Made by a program: the position numbers and the translations under genes. Shown here in pieces: positions 50,317 through 58,954 of a stretch of DNA of 64,000 bases. Every line of letters starts with the position of its first letter. The stretch's first letter is position 1. Source of the stretch: Nakamurella leprariae (lineage in GTDB: Bacteria; Actinomycetota; Actinomycetes; Mycobacteriales; Nakamurellaceae); the NCBI RefSeq assembly GCF_016918035.1, contig NZ_JAERWK010000026.1:1-64000 (forward strand), read 5' to 3'. The notes beneath the pieces are model-generated. The model had not been told where the DNA came from and searched no databases. It saw only the letters and a list, made by a program, of their open reading frames with translations.

Positions 50317-51269
50317 GGATCCTGATCTGGCACGTGCACGGGTCGTGGATGACCGGCTTCGTGCAGGGGCCCGACGAGTACCTGATCCCGGTGCTGCCGG
50401 ACCGGGGCCCGGACGGCCGCGGCCGGGCCCGCACCTGGGACTGGCCGGCGAACGCCCGCGAGCTGACCCCGGCCGAACTGGCCGAGGCCGACTTCGACGT
50501 GGTCGTGCTGCAGCGCCCCGAGGAACTGGCCCTGGTGCAGCGGTGGACCGGCCGGCGACCCGGGATCGACGTCCCGGCGGTGTACGTCGAGCACAACGCG
50601 CCCGAGCCGCACCCGGTGCTCAGCCGGCACCACCTGGCCGACCGCGAGGACATCCCGGTCGTGCACGTCACCGACTTCAATGCGCTGATGTGGGACTCCG
50701 GGCGCGCCCCGACGACGGTCGTCGACCACGGGGTGGTCGACCCCGGGCACCTGTACATCGGCTCCCGGGCGCGGGTGGCGGTGGTGGTGAACGAGCCGGT
50801 GCGGCGCGGCCGGATGGCCGGGACCGACCTGGTGCTCGGCATGGCCGCCCGGGTACCGCTCGAGGTCTACGGCATGGGCACCGCCGAGCTGGCCCGGCTG
50901 GAGCCGTCGCTGGACGGGTTCATCCACGACCTGTCGCAGGCGGAGCTGCACCGGTCCATCGCGCACGACCGCGCCTACTTCCACCCGTACCGGTGGACCA
51001 GCCTGGGCCTGTCGCTCATCGAGGCGATGATGGTGGGACTGCCCGTGCTGGTGGTGGCCAGCACCCAGGCGCCGGTGGCCGTCCCGGCCGCGGCCGGGGT
51101 CGTCAGCCCGGACCCGCAGGTGCTGCAGGTCACCGCCCGTCGCTGGCTGGCCGATCGGGACGAGGCCGCCGAACGCGGTCGCGCCGCGCGGGCGCACGCC
51201 CTGGCCACCTTCGGGGTGGAACGGTTCCTGACCGACTGGCAGGCCGTGCTGAAGGAGGTCGTGCGATGA
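50313..51269 (+). CDS. glycosyltransferase (GT4/GT1-like)
   Basis: This 318-residue GT-B-like protein opens with ILIWHVHGSWMTGFVQG and continues with YVEHNAPEPHPVLSRH and DHGVVDPGHLYIG. A donor-binding half has RWTSLGLSLIEAMMVGLPVLVV (an E-x-x-x-x-x-x-G pattern as in GT4) and a C-terminal helix. It is shorter than usual for GT4. The donor is unknown. The GTG overlaps the preceding stop and the next gene starts on its own stop, so it belongs to the same translation unit. Confidence 0.78.
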   Translation: MRILIWHVHGSWMTGFVQGPDEYLIPVLPDRGPDGRGRARTWDWPANARELTPAELAEADFDVVVLQRPEELALVQRWTGRRPGIDVPAVYVEHNAPEPHPVLSRHHLADREDIPVVHVTDFNALMWDSGRAPTTVVDHGVVDPGHLYIGSRARVAVVVNEPVRRGRMAGTDLVLGMAARVPLEVYGMGTAELARLEPSLDGFIHDLSQAELHRSIAHDRAYFHPYRWTSLGLSLIEAMMVGLPVLVVASTQAPVAVPAAAGVVSPDPQVLQVTARRWLADRDEAAERGRAARAHALATFGVERFLTDWQAVLKEVVR

Positions 51270-52621
51270 GCTCCCACCCGTTCAGGCCCCGGTCCGTGGT
51301 GACCGATCCCGACCCGGTGACCGACCCGGACACCGGGGGCGCCACCGACCTCCAGCACCGGCCGCTGGACATCGCCATGGTCTCCGAGCACGCCAGTCCG
51401 CTGGCTGTGCTGGGCGGGCAGGACGCCGGCGGTCAGAACGTGCACGTGGCCGAGCTGGCCCGGGCGCTGGCCGCCCGCGGGCACCGGGTCCGGGTGTACA
51501 CCCGCCGGGACGCCGCTGACCTGCCCGAGCGGGTCGCGCTGACCGAGGGCGTCGAGGTGGTGCACGTGACCGCCGGTCCCGCCGTCGAGATCGGCAAGGA
51601 CGAGCTGCTGCCGCACATGCCGGAGTTCGGGCGCCGGCTGACCGAGCAGTGGACGGCCGGGCCCCCCGACGTCGTGCACGCGCACTTCTGGATGTCCGGC
51701 GTGGCCTCGCTGCCCGCCGCTCGGGAGACCAGGACGCCGCTGCTGCAGACGTTCCATGCGCTGGGGACGGTCAAGCGGCGGCACCAGGGCAGCCGGGACA
51801 CCAGCCCGGCCGAGCGCATCGCGCTGGAGACCGAACTCGGCCGAGCCGTCGACACGGTGGTGGCCACCTGCACCGACGAGGTGGCCGAACTGGTCGCCAT
51901 GGGCGTGCCGGCCGACCGGGTGACCGTGGTGCCGTGCGGGGTGGACGTCGACCACTTCTCCCCGGGGGCCGGCGCCCGGGGAGAGCCGGGCCGGCTCCGG
52001 CTGCTCTCGGTGGGCCGGCTGGTCGAGCGCAAGGGGGTCGACACCGTCCTCCGCGCCCTGGTCGAGCTGCCCGACTGCGAGCTGCTGGTCGCCGGCGGAC
52101 CCGAGATCGCCTCACTGGGCCGCGATCCCGAGGCGGTACGGCTGCGCTTCGTGGCCGCTGAACTGGGCGTGGCCGACCGGGTCCGGATGCTCGGCCGGGT
52201 CGGCCACGACGACATGCCCGGCCTGCTCCGGTCGGCCGACGTGGTGGTGGCCACGCCCTGGTACGAGCCGTTCGGCATCGTGCCGATCGAGGCGGCCGCG
52301 TGCGGTCGCCCGGTCGTCGGCAGCGCGGTCGGTGGCCTGCTGGACACGGTGCTGCCCGGCCGGACCGGTCTGCTCGTCCCGCCGCGGGATCCGGCCGCGC
52401 TGGCCGCCGCGGTGCGCGAGCTGGCCGCCGATCCGGACCGGCGGGCCGCGATGGGCCGGGCCGCCCGCGAGCGCGCGGTCCGGCAGTACAGCTGGGCGTC
52501 GGTGGCCCGCGCCACCGAGGCGGTCTACCGGGAGGTGCGCCGCAACGCCATGGGTGAGGCGGCCCGTCCCGGTCCGGACGGGACGCGGGCGGCTGCACGG
52601 ATGCTGGGGGTGGCGGGATGA
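51266..52621 (+). CDS. family 4 glycosyltransferase
   Basis: This 451-residue GT-B enzyme of the GT4 family has the glycine-rich acceptor loop LAVLGGQDAGGQNVHVAELA, seen in MshA and sucrose-phosphate synthase relatives. It also has VVHAHFWMSG, VVPCGVDVDHFSPG, SVGRLVERKGVDTVL, and the donor motif ATPWYEPFGIVPIEAAACGRPVVG with the E-x7-E pattern. It probably adds a hexose or heptose to the nascent glycan. It overlaps its neighbours by 4 bases at both ends. Confidence 0.87.
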   Translation: MSSHPFRPRSVVTDPDPVTDPDTGGATDLQHRPLDIAMVSEHASPLAVLGGQDAGGQNVHVAELARALAARGHRVRVYTRRDAADLPERVALTEGVEVVHVTAGPAVEIGKDELLPHMPEFGRRLTEQWTAGPPDVVHAHFWMSGVASLPAARETRTPLLQTFHALGTVKRRHQGSRDTSPAERIALETELGRAVDTVVATCTDEVAELVAMGVPADRVTVVPCGVDVDHFSPGAGARGEPGRLRLLSVGRLVERKGVDTVLRALVELPDCELLVAGGPEIASLGRDPEAVRLRFVAAELGVADRVRMLGRVGHDDMPGLLRSADVVVATPWYEPFGIVPIEAAACGRPVVGSAVGGLLDTVLPGRTGLLVPPRDPAALAAAVRELAADPDRRAAMGRAARERAVRQYSWASVARATEAVYREVRRNAMGEAARPGPDGTRAAARMLGVAG

Positions 52622-54777
52622 CCGCACAGGTGCACGACACGCAGGCCTGGCTGGCTGCACACGCCGACGAATTGGCCGGTGCACTGGCCGATCTCACCCG
52701 GGCCGCCGATCGGGTCGCGGACTGGGCCCGGCAGCTGGACGCGGTGTACGCGCGACACGGTCGGGTGCTGGTCGCCGGCAACGGCGGCAGCGCCGCCGAG
52801 GCCCAGCACCTCACCTCCGAGCTGGTCGGCCGGTTCCTGGACGAGCGGCGCCCGTTGTCGGCCATCTGCCTGAGCGCCGAGACCTCCGCGCTCACCGCCA
52901 TCGTCAACGACTACGGCGCCACCGAGATGTTCGCCCGGCAGGTCCAGGCGCACGGGCGGCCCGGTGACGTGCTGATCCTGCTGTCCACCTCCGGACGCAG
53001 CCCGAACGTGCTCGAGGCCGCGCGCCGGGCCCGGCAGCTGGGTCTGCGTATCTGGGCGCTGACCGGTCCGGGTCCGAACCCGCTGGCCGAGCTGTGCGAC
53101 GAGGCGCTGCCCATCGCCGCGACCAGCACCGCCGGGATCCAGACCGGGCATCTCGTGGTCATCCACGCCCTGTGCGCCGCGCTCGACGCCCACCTGACCG
53201 GGACGGCCGCCCCGGAGCCGGAAGCGCATGTCCGGCAACCGGTGCCGACGGCACCGGCAGGCACGGCGGTCGCCGAGCCGGTGCCGGCCGACGACCGCCC
53301 CGGGCCGTCGGTGGTGGTCATCGGGGACGTGGTGCTCGACCGGGACGTGCACGGTCGCACCACCCGGATCAGCCCGGACGCACCGGTGCCGGTGGTCGAC
53401 GTGCAGCAGACCCGGGTCAGCCCGGGCGGTGCGGGCCTGACCGCGCTGCAGGTGGCGGCGGCCGGCGCGGCCACCACGCTCATCGCCCCGCTGGCCGACG
53501 ACGCCGACGGCCGGGCCCTGGTCGAGCAGCTGACCGCCGCCGGCGTCCGGGTGGTGGCGCTGCCGCACCAGGGCGGGACGCGCAGCAAGACCCGGATCCG
53601 CAGTGCCGGCCAGTCGTTGGTGCGGGTGGACACCGGCGGCCCGGGTACTCCCGGGGACGTGTCCGAGGCGCTGGCCCGGGAGGTGGCCGCGGCACTCGCG
53701 GGCGCGGCGACCGTGCTGGTCTCCGACTACGGCGCCGGCACCACCACGCACCCGGTCATCCGGGACCTGTTGACCCGGGCGGCGTCCCGCGGCCGGATGG
53801 TCTGGGATCCGCATCCGCGCAGCGGTCCGCCGGTCCCGGGCTGTCTGCTGGTCACGCCCAACGCCGCCGAGGCCCGCGGCCTGCTGGGCGAGGCCGGCAC
53901 GGACACCGCGGCCCGGCAGCTGCCGGCCGACGTGCTGGCCGATCGGCTGGTCCAGAAGCTGGGCGTGCGGGGCGTCTCGGTGACGGCCGGCGCGCGCGGG
54001 GCGTTCCTGGCCGCGGTGGGGTCCGCGGCGCGGTACCTGCCCGCGCCGGCCGCGTCCGGAGGCGACCCGTGCGGCGCCGGTGATCAGTTCGCCGCCTCGG
54101 CCGCAGTCGCGCTGGCGCGCGGCGCGTTGCCGTCCGAGGCGGTGCAACGGGCGGTGCACGACGCCTCGGCCTGGGTCGCGGCCGGAGGCGCGGAGGCCTT
54201 CCGGGTCCGCTCGGCGACCGGACCCGCGGCGAGCGGGTCCACCGAGGTGCCGGTGGTCGCGGTCGGGTCGGGCGACTCCGACGTGCACCGGCTGCTGGCC
54301 GGGATCCACGCCCGCGGCGGCACGCTGGTCGCCACCGGCGGCTGCTTCGACATCGTCCATCCCGGTCACGTGGCCACGCTGCAGGCCGCCCGCCGGCTGG
54401 GCGACGCCCTGGTCGTGGTGATCAACTCCGACGAGTCGGTGCGCCGGCTCAAGGGCCCGACCCGTCCGGTGGTGCCCGAGCAGGACCGGGCCCGGGTGCT
54501 GTCCGCGTTCGACTGTGTCGACGCCGTGGTGATCTTCGACGAGGACGACCCGCGGGCGGTGCTGGACTGGATCCGGCCGCAGGTCTGGGTCAAGGGCGGC
54601 GACTACGGCGGGACCCCGCTGCCGGAGACCGACGTGGTGGAGCGGCACGGTGGGCGCGTCGTGCTGCTGCCGTACCTGGACGGGCGGTCGACCACGGCCA
54701 TCCTGGCCCGGTCGGCGGCCGGCTCCGGTGCCGGTTCCGGAGGTTCCGACGGGTTCGGCGACGGAGCCTCCGCGTGA
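52618..54777 (+). CDS. GmhA-HldE trifunctional heptose enzyme fusion
   Basis: This 719-residue protein joins three enzymes of ADP-heptose synthesis. Residues 1-195 are a SIS-domain GmhA (VAGNGGSAAEAQHLTSELVG; LLSTSGRSPNVLEAA), isomerising sedoheptulose 7-phosphate. Residues ~225-530 are a PfkB-type kinase like HldE domain 1 (GDVVLDRDVHGRTTRISPDA; GGDPCGAGDQFAAS with catalytic Asp). Residues ~565-700 are a cytidylyltransferase-fold domain like HldE domain 2 (GGCFDIVHPGH with HPGH at 581; NSDESVRRLKG). With the GmhB domain two genes upstream, the operon covers every step to ADP-D-glycero-D-manno-heptose. A GmhA-HldE fusion is, to my knowledge, unusual. Confidence 0.92.
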   Translation: MTAQVHDTQAWLAAHADELAGALADLTRAADRVADWARQLDAVYARHGRVLVAGNGGSAAEAQHLTSELVGRFLDERRPLSAICLSAETSALTAIVNDYGATEMFARQVQAHGRPGDVLILLSTSGRSPNVLEAARRARQLGLRIWALTGPGPNPLAELCDEALPIAATSTAGIQTGHLVVIHALCAALDAHLTGTAAPEPEAHVRQPVPTAPAGTAVAEPVPADDRPGPSVVVIGDVVLDRDVHGRTTRISPDAPVPVVDVQQTRVSPGGAGLTALQVAAAGAATTLIAPLADDADGRALVEQLTAAGVRVVALPHQGGTRSKTRIRSAGQSLVRVDTGGPGTPGDVSEALAREVAAALAGAATVLVSDYGAGTTTHPVIRDLLTRAASRGRMVWDPHPRSGPPVPGCLLVTPNAAEARGLLGEAGTDTAARQLPADVLADRLVQKLGVRGVSVTAGARGAFLAAVGSAARYLPAPAASGGDPCGAGDQFAASAAVALARGALPSEAVQRAVHDASAWVAAGGAEAFRVRSATGPAASGSTEVPVVAVGSGDSDVHRLLAGIHARGGTLVATGGCFDIVHPGHVATLQAARRLGDALVVVINSDESVRRLKGPTRPVVPEQDRARVLSAFDCVDAVVIFDEDDPRAVLDWIRPQVWVKGGDYGGTPLPETDVVERHGGRVVLLPYLDGRSTTAILARSAAGSGAGSGGSDGFGDGASA

Positions 54778-55832
54778 CGCTGCCGTCGGCACCGGCGCAG
54801 GCTCCCGGCGCGATCGAGCCGGCCGCCGTGGCCGGGTCGGTGCTGGTGCTGCGGGCCATCGGCCTGGGCGACGCGCTCACCGGCATCCCGGCACTGCGGG
54901 CGCTGCGTCGCGCCCATCCGGACCGCCCGCTGCTGCTGGCCGCCGGGTCCGCGGTGGGCCGGTTCCTGGTCGCGGCCGGCGTGGTCGACGGCTTCCTGCC
55001 CACCCGCGACCTCGCCCCGCTGCCGGCGGTGTCGCCGCCGTTCCTGGCCGTCGATCTGCACGGCAACGGCCCGGCCAGCCATGACGTGGTGGCGGCGACC
55101 CGAGCGCTGCACCTGCTCACCTTCGCCTCGCCGGACGCCGGCTACCCGGACGGACCGGTGTGGCGGCGGGACGAGCACGAAGTGCTGCGCTGGTGCCGGC
55201 TGGCGGCCGAGGTGGTCCCGGCCGCGCTGGCCGGCACGCCGGACGATCTGCTCCTCGCGCCGACCTGGGACGACGGGCCTGGCGCCGGACCGGACGCGCC
55301 CGTGGTGCTGCACCCGGGCGCGGCGTTCGGGTCGCGGCGCTGGCCGGCGTCGCGGTTCGCCGAGCTGGCCACCGCGCTGGTCGACGAGGGGCACCGGATC
55401 GTGCTCACCGGCGGCGCGGACGAGGTCGAGTTGTGCGCGGCGGTGGTCGCCGGGATGCCGGCCCACGCCCGGGCCGCGGTCCGGGTCACGGCCGGCGCGC
55501 TGGACCTGCCCGCGCTGGTCGAGACGGTGCGCACCGCGCGGCTGGTGGTGTCCGGTGACACCGGCGCCGCCCACGTGGCCACTGCGGTCCGCACCCCGTC
55601 GGTGCTGCTGTTCGGGCCGACGCCGCCGCGCTGGTGGGGGCCGTTGGTCGATCTCGACCGGCACCCGGTGCTGTGGCCGGCGGCGGAGGGGTACCGGGGC
55701 GACCCGCACGGCAGCCAGGTCGACGCGGTGCTGGACCGGATCGATGTGGCCGCGGTGCTGGGTGCCGTGCGGGACCTGGTGACGGGAGCCGAGAACCATT
55801 CGGGGGTTCACGAACTGGAGGAGCAGCGGTGA
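54774..55832 (+). CDS. family 9 glycosyltransferase (second heptosyltransferase-like)
   Basis: This 352-residue GT9 protein has [22 protein letters not shown] (the G-D-x-x-x-x-x-P pattern of heptosyltransferases), [15 protein letters not shown], and [26 protein letters not shown], with the ADP-heptose binding region near the last. It is closer to the classical WaaC/WaaF pattern than the other GT9 in the operon. The GTG overlaps the GmhA-HldE stop. It probably transfers the heptose made by that enzyme. Confidence 0.88.
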   Translation: MTLPSAPAQAPGAIEPAAVAGSVLVLRAIGLGDALTGIPALRALRRAHPDRPLLLAAGSAVGRFLVAAGVVDGFLPTRDLAPLPAVSPPFLAVDLHGNGPASHDVVAATRALHLLTFASPDAGYPDGPVWRRDEHEVLRWCRLAAEVVPAALAGTPDDLLLAPTWDDGPGAGPDAPVVLHPGAAFGSRRWPASRFAELATALVDEGHRIVLTGGADEVELCAAVVAGMPAHARAAVRVTAGALDLPALVETVRTARLVVSGDTGAAHVATAVRTPSVLLFGPTPPRWWGPLVDLDRHPVLWPAAEGYRGDPHGSQVDAVLDRIDVAAVLGAVRDLVTGAENHSGVHELEEQR

Positions 55833-56770
55833 GAGCGGTCGTGACCGGCGGGGCCGGGTTCCTGGGAAGTCACCTGTGCGAGACGTTGCTGGCGCGCGGG
55901 CACGAGGTGGTGTGCCTGGACAACTTCCTGACCGGGACGCCCGCCAATGTCGCTCACCTGATGGAGTCGCCGCGGTTCCGCATGGTGCGGTGCGACGTCA
56001 CCGACTACATCCACGTCCCCGGCCCGGTGGACCTGGTGCTGCACTTCGCGTCCCCGGCGTCGCCGGTGGACTACCTGCAGCTGCCCATCCACACCCTCAA
56101 GGTCGGCTCCATCGGCACCGGGCACGCGCTGGGCCTGGCCAAGGACAAGGGCGCCCGGTTCATCCTGGCGTCCACCTCCGAGGTGTACGGCGATCCGCAG
56201 GTGCACCCGCAGCGCGAGGACTACTGGGGCCACGTCAATCCCATCGGTCCGCGCGGGGTGTACGACGAGGCCAAGCGGTACGCCGAGGCGCTGGTCACCG
56301 CGTACCGGACCACGCACGGCATGAACACCGGCATCGTGCGCATCTTCAACACCTACGGCCCGCGGATGCGCCCGATGGACGGCCGGGCCATCCCGACGTT
56401 CATCCGACAGGCGCTGGCCGGGGAGCCGATCACCGTGGCCGGCGACGGCCTGCAGACCCGCTCCATCTGCTACGTCTCAGATCTCGTGGCCGGGATCCTG
56501 GCCATGGCCGAGCTGGACCACCCAGGTCCGGTGAACATCGGCAACCCGACCGAGCTGACCGTCGCGCAGATCGCCCGCGACGTGGTCGAGGCCACCGGCT
56601 CGTCGTCGACCATCGAGTTCGTGCCGCGACCGCAGGACGACCCGCAGGTGCGCCGGCCCGACACCACGCTGGCCCGGCAGCTGCTCGGCTGGGCACCGCA
56701 GGTGGACTGGCCGGACGGACTGCGCCGCACGGTGGATCATTTCGCGCAGGCACTGTCCCAGTCCGCCTGA
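55829..56770 (+). CDS. NAD-dependent nucleotide-sugar SDR, UDP-xylose synthase-like
   Basis: This 313-residue extended SDR has [10 protein letters not shown] for NAD binding and the active-site YDEAKRYAE (YxxxK). It carries the segments [52 protein letters not shown] and [15 protein letters not shown], which strongly resemble UDP-glucuronate decarboxylase (UXS). It is therefore more likely to supply UDP-xylose or a related sugar than to act as the heptose 6-epimerase HldD. It is the last gene of the 4-base-overlap chain; the next gene starts 31 bases downstream. Confidence 0.85.
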   Translation: MRAVVTGGAGFLGSHLCETLLARGHEVVCLDNFLTGTPANVAHLMESPRFRMVRCDVTDYIHVPGPVDLVLHFASPASPVDYLQLPIHTLKVGSIGTGHALGLAKDKGARFILASTSEVYGDPQVHPQREDYWGHVNPIGPRGVYDEAKRYAEALVTAYRTTHGMNTGIVRIFNTYGPRMRPMDGRAIPTFIRQALAGEPITVAGDGLQTRSICYVSDLVAGILAMAELDHPGPVNIGNPTELTVAQIARDVVEATGSSSTIEFVPRPQDDPQVRRPDTTLARQLLGWAPQVDWPDGLRRTVDHFAQALSQSA

Positions 56771-56801
56771 GCCGCCGGCCAGCCAGCCAGAAGGGTCCAC
56801 G

Positions 56802-57809
56802 ATGCAGCCGCTGCTGATCCCCGCCAACGTGATCCCCACCTTCTACCGCGGCGGGGGGAAGATCCCGGCGTTCCGGCGGGATCCGTCCGTGGACGCCGGC
56901 CGCCCGGAGGACTGGGTGGCGTCGGTGACGGCGCGGTTCGGGGACGCGCCGAACGGGCTGTCCACGCTTCCGGACGGTCGGACGCTGGCCGATGCGGTGG
57001 CCGCGGATCCGCAGGGCTGGACGGGTCGCCCGGACGCGGACACCACCGGGCTGCTGGTGAAGCTGTTGGACGCTGGACAGCGGCTGCCGCTGCACCTGCA
57101 CCCGAGCCGGTCGTTCGCCCACGAGCACCTGTCCGACCCGCACGGCAAGACCGAGGCCTGGATCATCGTCGACGCCGACCCGGGTGCGGTGGTGAACTTC
57201 GGCTTCGCGCAGGACGTCTCGGCCGAGCAGCTGGACGACTGGGTGCAGCGGCAGGACGTCGAGGCGATGCTGGCCGCCACCAACGAGATCCCGGTGGCGG
57301 CGGGCGACGTGTGGCTCTGCCCGGCCGGGGTGCCGCACGCCATCGGCGCCGGCATCCTCTGCGTGGAACTGCAGGAGCCGACCGACTTCTCGATCATGCT
57401 GGAGTGGCGGGACCTGCCGCTCGACCCGGACTCGGTGTTCCTCGGCCTGGACCGGGACCTGGCCCTGCAGGCGGTGCGCCGCGAGGCGGTGACCCCGGCG
57501 GAGCTGGAGCAGTGGCGCGGTCAGGCGCTCAGTGCGCTGCCGAGCGGGGTACCGGGCGGCCGGCGGTCGCTGCTGCCGACCGCGGCCGACGAGTTCTTCC
57601 GCGCCGAGCAACTCACCCCGGCCGGGAGCGCGCTCACCCTGGACCCGCGGTTCGCCGTGCTGGTCGTCGACCAGGGCAGCGGCGGCCTGGTGCTGCCGGA
57701 CGGCACCGCGCTGGAGTTGACCGCCGGGCAGACCTGGGTGGTGCCGCACGCCGCCGGGACGCTCGAGGTCACCGGCGATGTGTCCGTCATCCGCTGCACG
57801 GCGGGCTGA
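56802..57809 (+). CDS. manA: mannose-6-phosphate isomerase, type I
   Basis: This 335-residue cupin enzyme interconverts fructose 6-phosphate and mannose 6-phosphate. The zinc-site motifs LPLHLHPSRSFAHEHL (Q/H-x-H pair) and KTEAWIIVD are present, with GDVWLCPAGVPHAIGAG, and the C-terminal beta-barrel follows. The N-terminus NVIPTFYRGGGKIPAF is typical of the actinobacterial form. Position after the glycosyltransferase chain suggests supply of mannose units (GDP-mannose precursor) to the same glycan. The ATG follows AGAAGGGTCCACG. Confidence 0.88.
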   Translation: MQPLLIPANVIPTFYRGGGKIPAFRRDPSVDAGRPEDWVASVTARFGDAPNGLSTLPDGRTLADAVAADPQGWTGRPDADTTGLLVKLLDAGQRLPLHLHPSRSFAHEHLSDPHGKTEAWIIVDADPGAVVNFGFAQDVSAEQLDDWVQRQDVEAMLAATNEIPVAAGDVWLCPAGVPHAIGAGILCVELQEPTDFSIMLEWRDLPLDPDSVFLGLDRDLALQAVRREAVTPAELEQWRGQALSALPSGVPGGRRSLLPTAADEFFRAEQLTPAGSALTLDPRFAVLVVDQGSGGLVLPDGTALELTAGQTWVVPHAAGTLEVTGDVSVIRCTAG

Positions 57810-57818
57810 GTCGCGGCG

Positions 57819-58232
57819 TCACCGGTCCGGGTGCGGCACGTCGCGCAGGTCGAGTCCGTCCAGCGAGCGGAAGTCGTCGGGATTGCACGTGTACAGCGGG
57901 AGATCGTTCGCAATCGCAGTGGCTGCGATCAGTGCGTCGAACGCTCGCGCGGTGGGCTTCCGTCCGGACGCGCGGAGCGACGCAGAGATCCGGCCGAAGG
58001 CTCGCGCGGCGGCCGCGTCGAACGGGATCGCGTCGAAGTCCGCCTCGGCCTGCTGCAGATGCGCCTGCCGGGCCACACGGTCGGCATCGTTCGCCGCGAC
58101 GAGGGGTCCGACGGAGAGTTCGGCCAGGGTCACGGTGCTGATGAGCGACTGCGACGGGAGCGTGCTGAGGTCGTTGAGCCGTCGCAGCAGGATGACCGTC
58201 GAGGTGTCCAACAGCCCGGCGTCATCACTCAC
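57819..58232 (-). CDS. vapC: PIN-domain toxin VapC
   Basis: This 137-residue PIN-domain ribonuclease has the acidic residues of the family: LLDTSTVI (first Asp), LAELSVGPL (Glu), and FDALIAATAIANDLPLYTCNPDDF (later acidic pair). VapC toxins cleave tRNA or rRNA to slow growth. The ATG overlaps the antitoxin stop by 4 bases, the normal VapBC layout, so toxin synthesis depends on antitoxin translation. Confidence 0.92.
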   Translation of the reverse strand: MSDDAGLLDTSTVILLRRLNDLSTLPSQSLISTVTLAELSVGPLVAANDADRVARQAHLQQAEADFDAIPFDAAAARAFGRISASLRASGRKPTARAFDALIAATAIANDLPLYTCNPDDFRSLDGLDLRDVPHPDR

Positions 58233-58465
58233 CAGCGTTGATCGATCACGGAGTCGATGTCGGACCGAAGCGCCTCGGGATCAACATCGGGCAGGTGGCG
58301 ACGCCGCCGCACCAATTCTGCCGTCGACACGGGCGCCGGACGCAGAGGACGAAGCTCGGCGACTGCGGTCCCGTCACGGGTGACGGTCAGGCTCTCGCCG
58401 TGCAGTACTCGCTCGATGACATCGCCGCCACGATTCCGGAGATCCCGTACCGATACTGAAGTCAC
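58229..58465 (-). CDS. vapB: Phd/YefM-type antitoxin of VapBC
   Basis: This 78-residue protein begins TSVSVRDLRNRGGDVIERVL, the Phd/YefM DNA-binding N-terminus, followed by GESLTVTRDGTAVAELRPL and a C-terminal toxin-wrapping segment (RRRRHLPDVDPEALRSDID). It should neutralise VapC and repress its own operon together with the toxin. The GTG start at 58465 is 5 bases from a 24-bp palindrome, the likely operator. Confidence 0.9.
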   Translation of the reverse strand: MTSVSVRDLRNRGGDVIERVLHGESLTVTRDGTAVAELRPLRPAPVSTAELVRRRRHLPDVDPEALRSDIDSVIDQRW

Positions 58466-58470
58466 GGCTC

Positions 58471-58494
58471 CAATGTATCACCGGTGAGACATTG
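58471..58494. promoter_or_regulatory. VapBC autoregulatory palindrome
   Basis: A 24-bp inverted repeat has outer arms CAATGT/ACATTG and an inner TCACCGGTGA, with only one mismatched pair. It lies immediately upstream of vapB, where the VapBC complex is expected to bind. It is also the AT-richest stretch nearby, so it probably overlaps the promoter. Confidence 0.75.
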
Positions 58495-58579
58495 TGAACC
58501 GGGTATGAGGCGTGGAAGCCGATGGGCGGGACGTCGACGCACGTCGTCGCCGTCCCGCCTCGCCGAACCAGTCCAGCGG

Positions 58580-58867
58580 TCAGGCAGTGACGTACTTGAC
58601 CAGCGTCGGCGCCCCGGCGAGGTACTTGCCCAGGTCGCTGGCGCCCTCGGGGGTGGCCCGCCAGGCGCGGTAGGCCAGGTCGTCGTCCATCGACTCCCAC
58701 CGCTCGATGATCAACACGTGTGCCGGGTCGGTGTCGTCGATCAGCACCTCGAGGTCGGTGCACCCCTGGAAGGCGCGGGTGTCCTTGAGCACCGTGCGCA
58801 GGTGCTCCAGACCCTCGTCCCGGGTCTCCGGGGCCAGGCGGAACTCCAGCAGCGAGGTCACGGTCAT
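58580..58867 (-). CDS. antibiotic biosynthesis monooxygenase (ABM)-family protein
   Basis: This is a ~95-residue ABM-fold protein with LLEFRLAPETRDEGLEHLRT, the DTRAFQGCTDLEVLIDD strand pair and LIIERWESMDDDLAYRAW. Such dimeric ferredoxin-fold proteins act as quinol monooxygenases or heme/quinone-handling enzymes; the substrate here is unknown. The ATG at 58867 is favoured because GGAG sits 6 bases upstream; ATG 58873 is also in frame. It lies just downstream of the leftward MFS transporter and may be co-transcribed. Confidence 0.82.
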   Translation of the reverse strand: MTVTSLLEFRLAPETRDEGLEHLRTVLKDTRAFQGCTDLEVLIDDTDPAHVLIIERWESMDDDLAYRAWRATPEGASDLGKYLAGAPTLVKYVTA

Positions 58868-58954
58868 GGTCATCTCCGATCGGCAGTGATCACAGTGGTG
58901 CGCTGAGCCTGCCCGGTCGCCGATCGCCCCTCGGCACCGGGGTCCGTGCGTCGG

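Noticed and set aside
55829-56770. HldD-type ADP-heptose 6-epimerase to finish an L,D-heptose pathway
   Set aside because: Internal segments ([33 protein letters not shown]) fit the UDP-glucuronate decarboxylase group better than HldD.
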